From the NCBI GenBank assembly GCA_022648545.1, contig JALCMP010000002.1:184784-248783 (forward strand): a stretch of 64,000 nt of DNA. Direction: 5' to 3'. A program made the translations under genes and the position numbers. Under the pieces are notes generated by a model. The model did no database searches, was not told the DNA's origin, and saw nothing but the letters and a program-made list of their open reading frames with translations. The DNA is from Bacteroidales bacterium (GTDB lineage: Bacteria; Bacteroidota; Bacteroidia; Bacteroidales; UBA932). Shown piece after piece: positions 36,433-45,423 of the stretch. How positions within the stretch are numbered: position 1 is the stretch's first letter; each line of letters starts with the position of its first letter.

Positions 36433-38964
36433 CTATTCGATCCACATTCCGGACAATTCCAGCATAAAAGGTTTTTCTACCTTGCCGGGAGTAGATAACA
36501 CAACAGCATCGGTCATCCCTGCGTCAAAAGGCGGGCAATCGTCGAATAAAAAGGTCTTTCGCATGAACCCCGGATATTGTGCAGGAATAAGATCGGTTGC
36601 CGTAGGACTTAAGGAATCGAGAGGAATTTTTATAATTCCACCGGCTTTTTTCAAATCTATTATTTTCGAATAAGTAGAACCGTTCTTGGAAACCAGTCCT
36701 ACTGAAAGGCTGTCTATCCCCCGTGCCTTTCCTATATCCAAATACAGCATTTCGGAGCCGTAAAGCAATGATCTCAGACCTTTAAGCCTGTAGCCTACAT
36801 ACATGCGGAAGAAAAATTTCTCCGGGATTCCCAGCGGGTCGCAATAATATGAAACTCCGTTTTTCCCGGCAGGTTCCCGGAACAAAGCTTTTATTTTTAC
36901 ATCATACCCGTAACCACGTCCGGACAATACTTCCAGCGAATCCCTGTCGCGATATGCAGACACCAATATCAGCGGATCTTCCGGAGAAACTATAGACACG
37001 GTATACTTCTCCTTTTTAGCAAAATCCCAATCGAACGGAGCTCCTTTTGAAGCACCTGGAAAACTGACGGTTCCGCCCCCTCCGTAAACGGTAATATAAT
37101 AATCATAAGAAGAAAAGCCCTTTACATGAGATGAGGGGACAATGGCTTCATAATCATATGCTCCGGTCTTTTTCATTTTACTGTGGAAATTATTCAGATT
37201 CCAGAAAGACGCCCCGCCGTCATATATCACTACCGAATCCGGTACGAAAGGAGCACAGACCGAAGCACGTATTTTTATATCACGGCCTGCCGGATAAGAG
37301 ACATCCGAATTATCAGAGACATATATCAAATCGGCATTATCTCCTGGAGCGGCAAATTCCCCAAGCTTTATCGTTCCATATTCAGACCCCGGGGTCCATT
37401 TTGAAGCTCTTTCGGCCGCTCCCTTCGCCGCAATAAGATAAACGCCGGGGCGTACACCAAAAGATCCTCCGGAAGCAGTCGTCCCGTAAATATTGCCTTT
37501 ATTTAAAGGACTAACGGCAAAAGATTCTCCCAGATCGGGAAGTGACAGTTTCATAGAACGGTTTCTCCATGCAATAACCGTTACTTTTCTGTTCAGCGAC
37601 GGAGTTGCAAAAGGATCGGCAACCGGTATCGCATCAGGCATTACTTCGAGCCTCCATACCCCTTCATCCAGTTTATCCAGAAAATAAGCTCCTGTCCCTT
37701 CATACTTTACCGCAGGAGAACTTCCGCATCCTGCTATCTCGTGCAATTCGGAAGGCTTGCATGGCGCCACAGATGTATTATTAGAATAAAAAAACTTTTC
37801 GGGAGAATTCAGTTCGCTTAAATCATAATAATAACTGACCCTGAAATCCTTAAAAATCGTATCGCCGGGAAATTTTCCGAAATCGGCTCCGCTGCGGATT
37901 GTTTTTGCAGCTTCAGCCGCTATCTTAAGGCTCACGGCCTTTGATGGAGTATACGCCAGATTAAGGAAATGCGTCTGGTACTCCGTATTCGACCAGGCTA
38001 TTTCCATAGGATCATACGCAAACTGCGTCATCCAGAAAAATCCCGCCGAACGGAAAGACCTTGCTATGGCCGGATACATATAAGAATATGTAAGATCAGC
38101 CGCATCGAATTCATAAATCATCCTTTTTTTATCCAGGAAACCCGACAGCGATGAAAACGGGATATTATAATCGTCTACATTAGGCAGGAAATTTCCGTGT
38201 CTTGTATGACCGGCAACAAGCCCCGCAGGATACCATTGATAAGTGGTTCCCTGTACCTTGCTATTCAATATCGCTTCCGCTGAAGACGGGTTCTGGCTTA
38301 TATTATTAAAGACCGGCTTATCACAACCTGCAGCACGTATTGCGTCGTACATACCGTTTATATATCCGGTAATATCTTCAGGGGAACCGTTAAGCATCGG
38401 TTCATTCCCTATTTCGAATCCGAGAATCATTTCATCCCTGCCGTACGACCTGCCGGTATAAGGATTCACATGACGTAAAAGAGCAGTTACGTAATGTTTC
38501 TGTATTTCTATGGCCTTTTTATCTTCGTTTATCCTGTCTTTAGGAAAATCATATCCGAAACCTTCCGTCCGTATATTATGCTCGGGATACCCGTTACCCC
38601 ATCCCGACTGCGTGGTAAGTATTACATGTATTCCGCGCTTTTCCAGATCATATATAAGATAATCCAGAAGATTGAGATGCCCGTTGTCCAACAGATTTCC
38701 CTCGTGATCGGTAATTTCCACATCCCATATATGTATCCTGTATGCATTTAGTCCGAGCCGTGCAAAATGATACGTATCTTCGTCAATTGCCTTCTTAGGA
38801 TCAGTCCCGGTATAAATCAGGGCTCTGAATGCATATGCAAAAGGCAGCGTATAGTTCACGCCGAAATATACAGGATCTTTCTTGCAACTTACTCCGGTTC
38901 CGGCAACGGCCACTAAAGAGCATATGCAGCCGGCAGCTGTAATAATAATACTTTTAAAACTCAT
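36433..38964 (-). CDS. Large clan GH-A glycoside hydrolase, probable lipoprotein (GH147-like?)
   Basis: An 843-residue exported protein with a signal ending in TGVSC, an atypical lipobox. Residues 30-330 form a TIM barrel: LGLNAYRIHIWDVEITDHEG, HVILTTQSGWGNGYPEHN, acid/base Glu in LGFEIGNEPML near residue 186, and nucleophile Glu in RMIYEFDAAD near 283. The remaining 500 residues are beta-rich modules. Gut Bacteroides galactan loci include exo-beta-galactosidases of clan GH-A, and GH147 is a possible family, but I cannot assign it from sequence alone. It is first in the PUL operon after its regulator. Confidence 0.75.
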   Translation of the reverse strand: MSFKSIIITAAGCICSLVAVAGTGVSCKKDPVYFGVNYTLPFAYAFRALIYTGTDPKKAIDEDTYHFARLGLNAYRIHIWDVEITDHEGNLLDNGHLNLLDYLIYDLEKRGIHVILTTQSGWGNGYPEHNIRTEGFGYDFPKDRINEDKKAIEIQKHYVTALLRHVNPYTGRSYGRDEMILGFEIGNEPMLNGSPEDITGYINGMYDAIRAAGCDKPVFNNISQNPSSAEAILNSKVQGTTYQWYPAGLVAGHTRHGNFLPNVDDYNIPFSSLSGFLDKKRMIYEFDAADLTYSYMYPAIARSFRSAGFFWMTQFAYDPMEIAWSNTEYQTHFLNLAYTPSKAVSLKIAAEAAKTIRSGADFGKFPGDTIFKDFRVSYYYDLSELNSPEKFFYSNNTSVAPCKPSELHEIAGCGSSPAVKYEGTGAYFLDKLDEGVWRLEVMPDAIPVADPFATPSLNRKVTVIAWRNRSMKLSLPDLGESFAVSPLNKGNIYGTTASGGSFGVRPGVYLIAAKGAAERASKWTPGSEYGTIKLGEFAAPGDNADLIYVSDNSDVSYPAGRDIKIRASVCAPFVPDSVVIYDGGASFWNLNNFHSKMKKTGAYDYEAIVPSSHVKGFSSYDYYITVYGGGGTVSFPGASKGAPFDWDFAKKEKYTVSIVSPEDPLILVSAYRDRDSLEVLSGRGYGYDVKIKALFREPAGKNGVSYYCDPLGIPEKFFFRMYVGYRLKGLRSLLYGSEMLYLDIGKARGIDSLSVGLVSKNGSTYSKIIDLKKAGGIIKIPLDSLSPTATDLIPAQYPGFMRKTFLFDDCPPFDAGMTDAVVLSTPGKVEKPFMLELSGMWIE

Positions 38965-39005
38965 CTTATAATACTCGGTTAAGAAAATATTACGATTTCG
39001 TTAAG

Positions 39006-39037
39006 TAAAAGTACAGGGAAGACTTCCTGCATGCAAG
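39006..39037 (-). promoter_or_regulatory. Candidate PUL promoter with internal inverted repeat
   Basis: On the minus strand, CTTG (39037-39034), 20 bases, then TACTTTTA (39013-39006) resembles the Bacteroidota -33/-7 pair. The spacer holds an imperfect inverted repeat CAGGAAG/CTTCCCTG that could be the binding site of the adjacent HTCS regulator. It lies 41 bases before the GH-A start. Confidence 0.4.
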
Positions 39038-39086
39038 AAGAAATCGGACAATAAAGAATAAAAATCGGACCCACCACTAAGAATCC

Positions 39087-42000
39087 TCAGGATTCCGTAT
39101 TATTTTCATCGGCGAACTGCCTCGGCGTTTTTCCGAAATGATTCTGGAAACACTTTGAAAAATAAGAAGATGAAGAGAACCCGACCATATACATAACCTC
39201 TGAAACAGTAAATCTTCTTTGCTTAAGAAGCATTGCTGCCTTTTTCAATCTTATTTGCTTTATATATTCCACCGGAGTAGAACCGGTAAGCAATTTTATT
39301 TTTCTGTATAATTGCTTTTGATTTACATTCGCCTTTTCACATACGAACAATACGTTCAATGCAGGATCAGCAATATTATCTTCTATTATGCGAGTAATAT
39401 CCGACAGAAACTTTTCATCATAAGACATGACCTCTATCTTCTCCGGAGTAGCAATTTTTTCTATACGCACTTTGCTTTCTATCTGCTCCTTTGACCGCAG
39501 AAGCTGCCTAACCCTCGACAATAATATTGAAGCCTCAAAAGGTTTCGGCATAAACACGTCTATATTAAGGTTTATACTGGCAAGCTCGGTTTCCCTGTCG
39601 CCTTTTGCCGTAAGAAGGATGATGGGAATCAAAGAAAGTCTGCCGTCGCTTTTTATACGTTTGCACATTTCGAGTCCGTCCATTACCGGCATCATAAGAT
39701 CGGCTATTATGAGATCGGGATACATACTGCGGCACAAATACAATCCGGCCTTACCGTTATGTGCCACTTCGCATACATATTCCCCGGAAAGTGTTTCCTT
39801 TATAAAATCCGTTATTGCAATATTATCGTCTATTACGGCTATTTTCCTTCGGCCGGACACATGCCCCGGTGTTACGGCTTTGTTCTCCGGTAAAACAGGT
39901 TCAGCAGAAACAGATGACACAGGAAGCACTATCGTTATCGTAGTACCGCCTGACTTTCCGGAAAAAGCGGTAATAGAACCGTTATGCATTTCCACATAAC
40001 TTCTGGCAAGATAAAGTCCTATTCCTGTTCCACTTTTTTCTCCTGCAGTTCTGGAAGACTGGTAAAATCTCTGAAAAATATAAGGAATTTCATTCTCCGG
40101 GATCCCCACGCCATTGTCCGAAACCGATATTTTAATTTTCCCTTCATCCGAACGATTCTCAAGTTTCATGGTTATAGTTCCGCCGGCCGGAGTATATTTG
40201 CATGCATTTGAAACTATATTATTTACCACGGATTCCATCTTTACCACATCTACGGAAGCATATATTTTTCCCATATCAGATTTGAACAAGAAACTCTTGT
40301 CCTCAAAATTATCTTTATATACAGCAAATATACTTCCGCAGAATTCCACAATATCTACTTTGGAAGGGATAAAAAGATCGTCCGGGTTTTCATCCAGTCT
40401 GTTAAAATCCATAGCCCTATGAATAAGCGAATTAAGCTTTACGGCATTCTGTCTTATACTTTCAAGCAAGGCCGCGTGCCTACCCTCCTTAATTTCCGAA
40501 AGCAGCTTTTCCACCGGAGCCATTATCAGTGAAAGCGGAGTCTTGAATTCATGGGAAATATTGGCAAAGAAGTCCATTTTCAATTTACTTTGTTCAAGCG
40601 TCTTCTCCTTTTCTATACGTTCGATGCGCAAATTGTTTCTCACCCTGAAAAAATTTAATATCCACGCAGCCAATCCCAAAAGGAACAATCCGTATATGAT
40701 TTTTGCAAACAAGGTATAATACCACGGCGGATGTATCTTTATGCAAACAGATTTAGGATTTCTGCCGGGAAGTCCCGTTGCATTAAGAGTATTCACTATC
40801 AGGGAATAATTGCCATATTTGAGATTAGCATACGAAACATGATTTATACTAACGGGAAGCAGGGTCCAATCTTTATCTATACCTTCCATCCTGCAAATGA
40901 ACCGGCTTTTTCTATCAGGAGAGTAATTAAGATCGGAAAACTCAAAATAAAGATGATTCTGATTATACTTAAGGTCAAAACGGTCTGAATATCTTATTCC
41001 CGTCCTGCCGTTCACATAAGGTTTGTCATTAACAGAAAATCCGGTAATAAATACCGGCATAGCTTCATGTCTTTTTTTCATAACTGCAGGCGTTGTAACT
41101 GCTATTTCATCCACCCCTCCCAAATATACCGTATCTGCGTTTTTATCATAATAAATACAGGTATAAGGATCACCGCCCAAATCCAGACGGCGTGGTTCCA
41201 GATCTTTTCCAACCGTCCACACTCCTTCCGAAGTAGATATCCAAACTGCATCACCGACCTGTTCCATGGAAAGCACATCGCTTCTATTGAAATCCCCGAA
41301 TTTTATAACGGAGCACTTTCTACCTTTGTAAGACAAAACAGCCACGCCTCCTCCGAATCCACACCAGATATTTCCTTCGTCGTCCGCCAACATACACTCC
41401 GGCATTTCCCCGGTCCGGCTCTCTATGTCTACCCGTTCTATCTCCCATGAAAGAGCATCTATTTTATAAATTCCGCCTTTGTATAACAATATCCAAACGT
41501 CTCCGTTTTTCCCTTCTATCATCTGGTTTATGAAACTGCCCGGCAAACCCTTTCCCGCAGAAAAATTCCGGATAGCCACGCATGATGAAGCTCCTGAAGA
41601 AAGAAGATCGTTACGGTCCATAACGAAAACGCCTCCCAGATAAGCTCCCACCCACAATCTTTTGAGACTGTCTTCAAATATATTATAAGCCCAGTTAGCA
41701 TTAAGGGTTCTTGTCGAATCCACTATGGAATATCTGTAGAATTGCTTTTTACGGTAATCATACCTTATTATACTGCCGTCCGTAGCCACCCACAGATTAT
41801 GTTCGGAATCTTCATATATGTCTCTTATCCTATTATGGGGGACAGGATATTTTTTGTCGCTCATTTTGTAGGACAGAGACTTCTCTGTCTTTCCGTCATA
41901 TCTGATAAGACCGTTTGTTCCGCCCAGCCAGAGAAATCCGCGCGAATCCCTGAAAATAGAATAGAATCTGTTCCCTTCACCTGTTCCGGTAAGTTCCGAA

Positions 42001-43007
42001 ATCGGAATTATCCTTTTGCCTCCTCCGTTCCTCGATAATGAAATATTATACTCGGTCCCGAGCCACAAATTATGTCCCCTGTCTACAAAAACACTCCATA
42101 CAACATCATTTGAGATAGTTTCCTTATCTCTCGAATCATGGACATAATGCTTTCCCGAATTCCCGTCGTAAACATACAACCCGTTATCTGTTCCGGTAAT
42201 AAGGTTGCCCGGATTGTCGAGAGCAAGAGATTTTACGGAATTATCCGCAAACATACTTATGGAAGAAACGCTTTTATCTAAAAGAGAATATTTATAAAGG
42301 TTACCCTCCGTTCCTATCCATATGCAGTTTCTTTGGACATCTTCCAGAAGAGAATTAACGAAGATATTGTTTTTCCGGTTACTTGCAGGAACCGGTATTA
42401 CGGAAAAGGAACCCGAGGAACGATCATAACGGCAAAGTCCGTTATATGTCCCCACATAAACCGTCCTGTTTTGCGAAACCAGAATAGAATACACCGCCTT
42501 ATGAGGAAGGCCCTTCTCAACCGTATCGAGTCTACCGCAACTGAAGTCGTATCTGAACAGTCCATTGATCGATCCTATCCAGAGTTTATTGCCATCAAGA
42601 GCCAGCGACCTTATATTTCTCGGCAGGTTATTAAAAGAAATTACGTCAATATACCTGTCATTGATATAATCATAGACGAGTAATCCGTTGTCCGAGCCAA
42701 GATAGAGGTAACGGCCCTTTACCAGTGCACAATATATCTGGGTATATGAAGGTTCGTTTACATCCGAATGAGACTTTGTCGTATACCCGTCGAAACTATA
42801 CAGACCCCGATTCGTACCTATCCATATTAGCCCTGTACTATCCTGGGCGAAACAATTGGCCACTGATGCATCCGCCCCCAGAGGAATCGTTTCGAATCTT
42901 CGGTAATCTCCGCCGCTGCCCGCAGCATAAAACGGCAAAAGCAACATAAGTACCAAAACCGATAAAAATACGGTAAATTTGTTTTTCTTTGATACTAATA
43001 TGTGCAT
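39087..43007 (-). CDS. Hybrid two-component system (HTCS) sensor-regulator
   Basis: A 1306-residue regulator. ATG 43007 (MHILVSKKNKFTVFLSVLVL) gives a signal anchor; the frame stays open further upstream but only as antisense of the next gene. Residues 35-650 are two Reg_prop beta-propellers (repeats like GLIWIGTNRGLYSFDG), then a Y_Y_Y domain and a membrane helix near 769. The kinase has FFANISHEFKTPLSLI (phospho-His near 817), N box VNNIVSNACKYTP and G boxes. The receiver Asp is in IIADLMMPVMDG near 1101. A C-terminal AraC helix-turn-helix follows. It senses a periplasmic oligosaccharide, here probably from galactan, and activates the PUL. Confidence 0.96.
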   Translation of the reverse strand: MHILVSKKNKFTVFLSVLVLMLLLPFYAAGSGGDYRRFETIPLGADASVANCFAQDSTGLIWIGTNRGLYSFDGYTTKSHSDVNEPSYTQIYCALVKGRYLYLGSDNGLLVYDYINDRYIDVISFNNLPRNIRSLALDGNKLWIGSINGLFRYDFSCGRLDTVEKGLPHKAVYSILVSQNRTVYVGTYNGLCRYDRSSGSFSVIPVPASNRKNNIFVNSLLEDVQRNCIWIGTEGNLYKYSLLDKSVSSISMFADNSVKSLALDNPGNLITGTDNGLYVYDGNSGKHYVHDSRDKETISNDVVWSVFVDRGHNLWLGTEYNISLSRNGGGKRIIPISELTGTGEGNRFYSIFRDSRGFLWLGGTNGLIRYDGKTEKSLSYKMSDKKYPVPHNRIRDIYEDSEHNLWVATDGSIIRYDYRKKQFYRYSIVDSTRTLNANWAYNIFEDSLKRLWVGAYLGGVFVMDRNDLLSSGASSCVAIRNFSAGKGLPGSFINQMIEGKNGDVWILLYKGGIYKIDALSWEIERVDIESRTGEMPECMLADDEGNIWCGFGGGVAVLSYKGRKCSVIKFGDFNRSDVLSMEQVGDAVWISTSEGVWTVGKDLEPRRLDLGGDPYTCIYYDKNADTVYLGGVDEIAVTTPAVMKKRHEAMPVFITGFSVNDKPYVNGRTGIRYSDRFDLKYNQNHLYFEFSDLNYSPDRKSRFICRMEGIDKDWTLLPVSINHVSYANLKYGNYSLIVNTLNATGLPGRNPKSVCIKIHPPWYYTLFAKIIYGLFLLGLAAWILNFFRVRNNLRIERIEKEKTLEQSKLKMDFFANISHEFKTPLSLIMAPVEKLLSEIKEGRHAALLESIRQNAVKLNSLIHRAMDFNRLDENPDDLFIPSKVDIVEFCGSIFAVYKDNFEDKSFLFKSDMGKIYASVDVVKMESVVNNIVSNACKYTPAGGTITMKLENRSDEGKIKISVSDNGVGIPENEIPYIFQRFYQSSRTAGEKSGTGIGLYLARSYVEMHNGSITAFSGKSGGTTITIVLPVSSVSAEPVLPENKAVTPGHVSGRRKIAVIDDNIAITDFIKETLSGEYVCEVAHNGKAGLYLCRSMYPDLIIADLMMPVMDGLEMCKRIKSDGRLSLIPIILLTAKGDRETELASINLNIDVFMPKPFEASILLSRVRQLLRSKEQIESKVRIEKIATPEKIEVMSYDEKFLSDITRIIEDNIADPALNVLFVCEKANVNQKQLYRKIKLLTGSTPVEYIKQIRLKKAAMLLKQRRFTVSEVMYMVGFSSSSYFSKCFQNHFGKTPRQFADENNTES

Positions 43008-43059
43008 ATATGTATATAAGTACTGTTTAACGGCATTAAAATTACACAAAATAAAAGAC

Positions 43060-43497
43060 ATGAAAAAAATCTTATTTATTCTATGTGCGGTAACACTCTC
43101 TCTGTGCACCTCAACGGCTTTTGCACAAAGTAACGCCGAAAAAATTGCAGAAGAAAAAGCATCCCGGCTACAAAAGAAATTCAATCTTACGGACAAACAG
43201 AAAGAAGAGGCCAGGAAGATTTTCCTTAATGAAACAATAACTTTACAGAATGCAAGGGAAAATATGGAAAAAGCCAAAATAAAAATGGATTCTGTTTTCC
43301 ATATAAAAATGAAACAGGGGGAAAAAGCTATGGATTCCCTGAAATCTAAAACCGGAACCGCGCTGGAATCCATATTAACGGAAGAACAACTGAAAAAATA
43401 CAAAGATTTTTTCAAACGCTTCAAACACGGTACCGACACAACATATAAAGAAATGCCGCCATCAACCAAGGACAGCATAGCAAATCCTTCGAATTAG
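43060..43497 (+). CDS. Periplasmic LTxxQ protein, Spy/CpxP-like
   Basis: A 145-residue protein with signal peptide MKKILFILCAVTLSLCTSTAFA. The mature part is almost wholly helical and charged, with two LTxxQ motifs, LTDKQKEEARKIF and LTEEQLKKYKDFF, about 70 residues apart. This is the arrangement of Spy and CpxP, periplasmic chaperones or stress sensors. ATG 43060 is used since the longer frame overlaps the HTCS start. It is divergent from the HTCS gene and its last bases abut the broken dapF gene. Confidence 0.8.
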   Translation: MKKILFILCAVTLSLCTSTAFAQSNAEKIAEEKASRLQKKFNLTDKQKEEARKIFLNETITLQNARENMEKAKIKMDSVFHIKMKQGEKAMDSLKSKTGTALESILTEEQLKKYKDFFKRFKHGTDTTYKEMPPSTKDSIANPSN

Positions 43498-43800
43498 AAA
43501 TACCGACCTTCGAAAACTTTTTCCGGAGACCATCCCGGTCTCGTATAAATACCTCGCAAAAAATCTTATAGCATTGCCGCACATAGAAGGCTCGCTTCCG
43601 TCGGGGTTGAAAATTCTCATTCCGGCATCCGCTTTTTCAGATGGGACTACAAGAACAAGTCCGTCTGCACCTATGCCGGTATGACGGTCGCATAATTTAA
43701 CGGCCATATTGCTGCATTCCGTATCATCAGGCAGGTCCCCGGCAAAATAATCGAGGATTATAAAATCGTTCCCCAATCCGTGCATCTTAACAAAATTCAT
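43462..43800 (-). pseudogene. dapF: Truncated diaminopimelate epimerase (dapF remnant)
   Basis: The first ~85 codons encode a normal DapF N-terminus: MNFVKMHGLGNDFIILDYF, DRHTGIGADGLVLV, and RIFNPDGSEPSMCGNAIRFF with the first catalytic Cys. Intact DapF is about 270 residues with a second catalytic Cys in the C-terminal half. Here the similarity ends near position 43545, about 15 codons of unrelated sequence follow, and the stop falls inside the antisense of the Spy-like gene. No C-terminal half occurs elsewhere in the window. The piece cannot be an active epimerase, so a functional copy or another pathway must exist. Either a deletion or an assembly junction could explain it. Confidence 0.8.
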
Positions 43801-43828
43801 AATATATTCTACCTGAAAAAGTATTCGT

Positions 43829-44362
43829 TTATTTAAGGGCCTTCAACAGTTCGGGCATAAGCAGATGCAGGGTTTTTTCGGTTTGTGCCGTATAAATATT
43901 ACCATCAACGCAATAAGGTTCGTCAGTAGGTATGCAATCTTTAATAATATTCAGCCCCTTCACATACGGATGCAGGGCTATTTTCCGTCCCGATGCTATA
44001 TTCGCCCTGTTAAAAACGAGTGCTACCGCACAATGGCCTGCAATTATTCCGCCTTTTTCATCAAAAGCTTTCATAACATCCATCATATCACGGTTATACT
44101 TCTTATCCGCGTTATCTCCGAATACCGGCATTGCATCTCCGCAGGCAAAAACTACTGCGTCATAATCATCTTCATGCCCCTTAAGCTCGGATACTGTACT
44201 ATCAGTTTTAATTAAAATTCCTGAATTCGTTTTTATATCAACGGTATCTGCAACTGCAAAGGTCTTGAAACTTATGCCGTTTTCAAAAAAACTTTCAAGA
44301 TATTCGAACAATCCTATTCCATTTACCGGATTTACGGCCAGCACTGCTACTTTTTTTTTCAT
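43829..44362 (-). CDS. DJ-1/PfpI-family protein
   Basis: A 177-residue cytosolic protein of the class I glutamine-amidotransferase-like fold. The nucleophile elbow is IIAGHCAVALVF, with the conserved Cys near residue 110. DYDAVVFACGDAMP is the preceding strand, and the N-terminus KVAVLAVNPVNGIGLFEY supplies the acidic helix. Family members act as glyoxalases, deglycases or redox chaperones. It is divergent from an HxlR regulator with inverted repeats between, so it is probably its target in an electrophile or oxidant response. Confidence 0.88.
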   Translation of the reverse strand: MKKKVAVLAVNPVNGIGLFEYLESFFENGISFKTFAVADTVDIKTNSGILIKTDSTVSELKGHEDDYDAVVFACGDAMPVFGDNADKKYNRDMMDVMKAFDEKGGIIAGHCAVALVFNRANIASGRKIALHPYVKGLNIIKDCIPTDEPYCVDGNIYTAQTEKTLHLLMPELLKALK

Positions 44363-44367
44363 GATAA

Positions 44368-44375
44368 CAAATTTA
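44368..44375 (-). promoter_or_regulatory. Promoter -7 element for the DJ-1 gene
   Basis: TAAATTTG on the minus strand fits TAnnTTTG and ends 5 bases before the ATG, so the mRNA would be leaderless or nearly so. Confidence 0.5.
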
Positions 44376-44379
44376 ATGG

Positions 44380-44392
44380 TTACTATTAGTAA
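44380..44392. promoter_or_regulatory. Inverted repeat, candidate HxlR operator 1
   Basis: TTACTA-T-TAGTAA is a perfect 6-1-6 inverted repeat directly upstream of the DJ-1 -7 element. TACTA/TAGTA half-sites are typical of DUF24/HxlR operators such as the YodB box. Confidence 0.55.
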
Positions 44393-44465
44393 TTAATTTA
44401 CTTTCGTATTACAAACATAAAAACCGAATAGCACAAAAGCAAGAACTAACATACTGGTAATATAA

Positions 44466-44479
44466 TAACATATATGTTA
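44466..44479. promoter_or_regulatory. 14-bp palindrome, candidate HxlR operator 2
   Basis: TAACATATATGTTA is a perfect palindrome nested in a longer TGGTAA...TTACCA repeat, 26 bases before the hxlR start. It fits autoregulation of the HxlR gene. Confidence 0.5.
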
Positions 44480-44505
44480 CCAATGTTGATTTACAAAATA
44501 ATAAA

Positions 44506-44856
44506 ATGAATACTTTTTTACACATCGGCGATTGCCCCGTAAGGGATATACTCGCCGGACTTGGAAACAAATGGTCGCTGCTGACGCTTATTACGCTAAA
44601 CTCCAACGGCACCATGCGCTTCAACGATATAAGAAAATCAATAGGAGATATTTCACCGAGAATGCTATCCGTAACATTAAAAAACCTGCAACGCGACGGT
44701 ATTATTGCCCGGACAGCATATCCTCAGATACCGCCGAGGGTGGAATATTATATAACCTCTCTTGGTAAAAGCTTTATTCCGCTGCTAAAAGAACTTACGG
44801 AATGGGCAAAAGATAATATGCAGGAGATACTGGCATCAAGGAAAAAATCCATATAA
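44506..44856 (+). CDS. HxlR-family (DUF24) winged-helix regulator
   Basis: A 116-residue regulator. It carries the full family signature: CPVRDILAGLGNKWSLLTLI, MRFNDIRKSIGDISPRMLSVTLKNLQRDGIIAR and VEYYITSLGKSF. Cys10 in the DCPV segment is the conserved redox/electrophile-sensing cysteine of DUF24 proteins such as YodB and HypR. With the divergent DJ-1 gene and the two inverted repeats, a thiol-based stress switch is likely. Confidence 0.93.
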   Translation: MNTFLHIGDCPVRDILAGLGNKWSLLTLITLNSNGTMRFNDIRKSIGDISPRMLSVTLKNLQRDGIIARTAYPQIPPRVEYYITSLGKSFIPLLKELTEWAKDNMQEILASRKKSI

Positions 44857-44930
44857 AAATCGCCCTGTAAAAAAAGATGAAAATATATTCGGACCTTTAC
44901 ATATCGTACGTTTTTATTATTTTTACTATT

Positions 44931-45341
44931 ATGAAAATTCTAATCCTTTGTACGGGAAATAGTTGCCGCAGCCAAATGGCTATGGGGTTTCTTAAATCGT
45001 TCGATAATACATTAGAAGTATTTTCAGCCGGAACGGAACCAGCGGAGAGGGTACATCCGCTTGCAATAAAAATAATGAAAGAAGCAGGCATAGACATAAG
45101 CGGAAACAAACCGAAAAATGTAAAAGAGTTTCTTGAAGAAGAATGGGATTACGTAATAACCGTCTGTTCCAATGCCGCCGATAACTGTCCGGTTTTCACG
45201 GGAAAGGTTCGGCACAGATTACACATGGGATTTGACGATCCTTCTGAAGCCGAAGGCACGCCCGAATATATAGAGAATGAATTCCGCCGCGTAAGGGAAG
45301 AAATCAGAAACTCTTTCATAAAATTCGCCCGTTCCATATAG
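44931..45341 (+). CDS. Arsenate reductase (thioredoxin-coupled) / low-molecular-weight phosphatase family
   Basis: A 136-residue protein with the P-loop CTGNSCRS (Cys7, Arg13) and the Asp of FDDPSEA. It also has the Cys79/Cys86 pair in VCSNAADNCP, spaced as in the redox cascade of thioredoxin-coupled ArsC. The extra cysteine pair favours arsenate reductase over a plain tyrosine phosphatase. No ArsR, ArsB or Acr3 gene is adjacent. ATG 44931 is chosen; the upstream in-frame reading is a hydrophobic non-homologous stretch. Confidence 0.88.
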   Translation: MKILILCTGNSCRSQMAMGFLKSFDNTLEVFSAGTEPAERVHPLAIKIMKEAGIDISGNKPKNVKEFLEEEWDYVITVCSNAADNCPVFTGKVRHRLHMGFDDPSEAEGTPEYIENEFRRVREEIRNSFIKFARSI

Positions 45342-45374
45342 CCCCGGCAGGCCTGAAGAATTTGTTTTTCTCGA

Positions 45375-45382
45375 TAAATTTG
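45375..45382 (+). promoter_or_regulatory. Promoter -7 element for the GNAT/racemase pair
   Basis: TAAATTTG fits TAnnTTTG and lies 41 bases before ATG 45424. Confidence 0.55.
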
Positions 45383-45423
45383 CTTATATACCATGATATT
45401 AATAAATTAAAACAAAAAATTTT

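Noticed and set aside
43008..43478. N-terminal extension of the HTCS regulator by 157 residues
   Set aside because: The open frame continues but is antisense to the Spy-like gene, lacks homology, and would bury the signal anchor that begins at ATG 43007.
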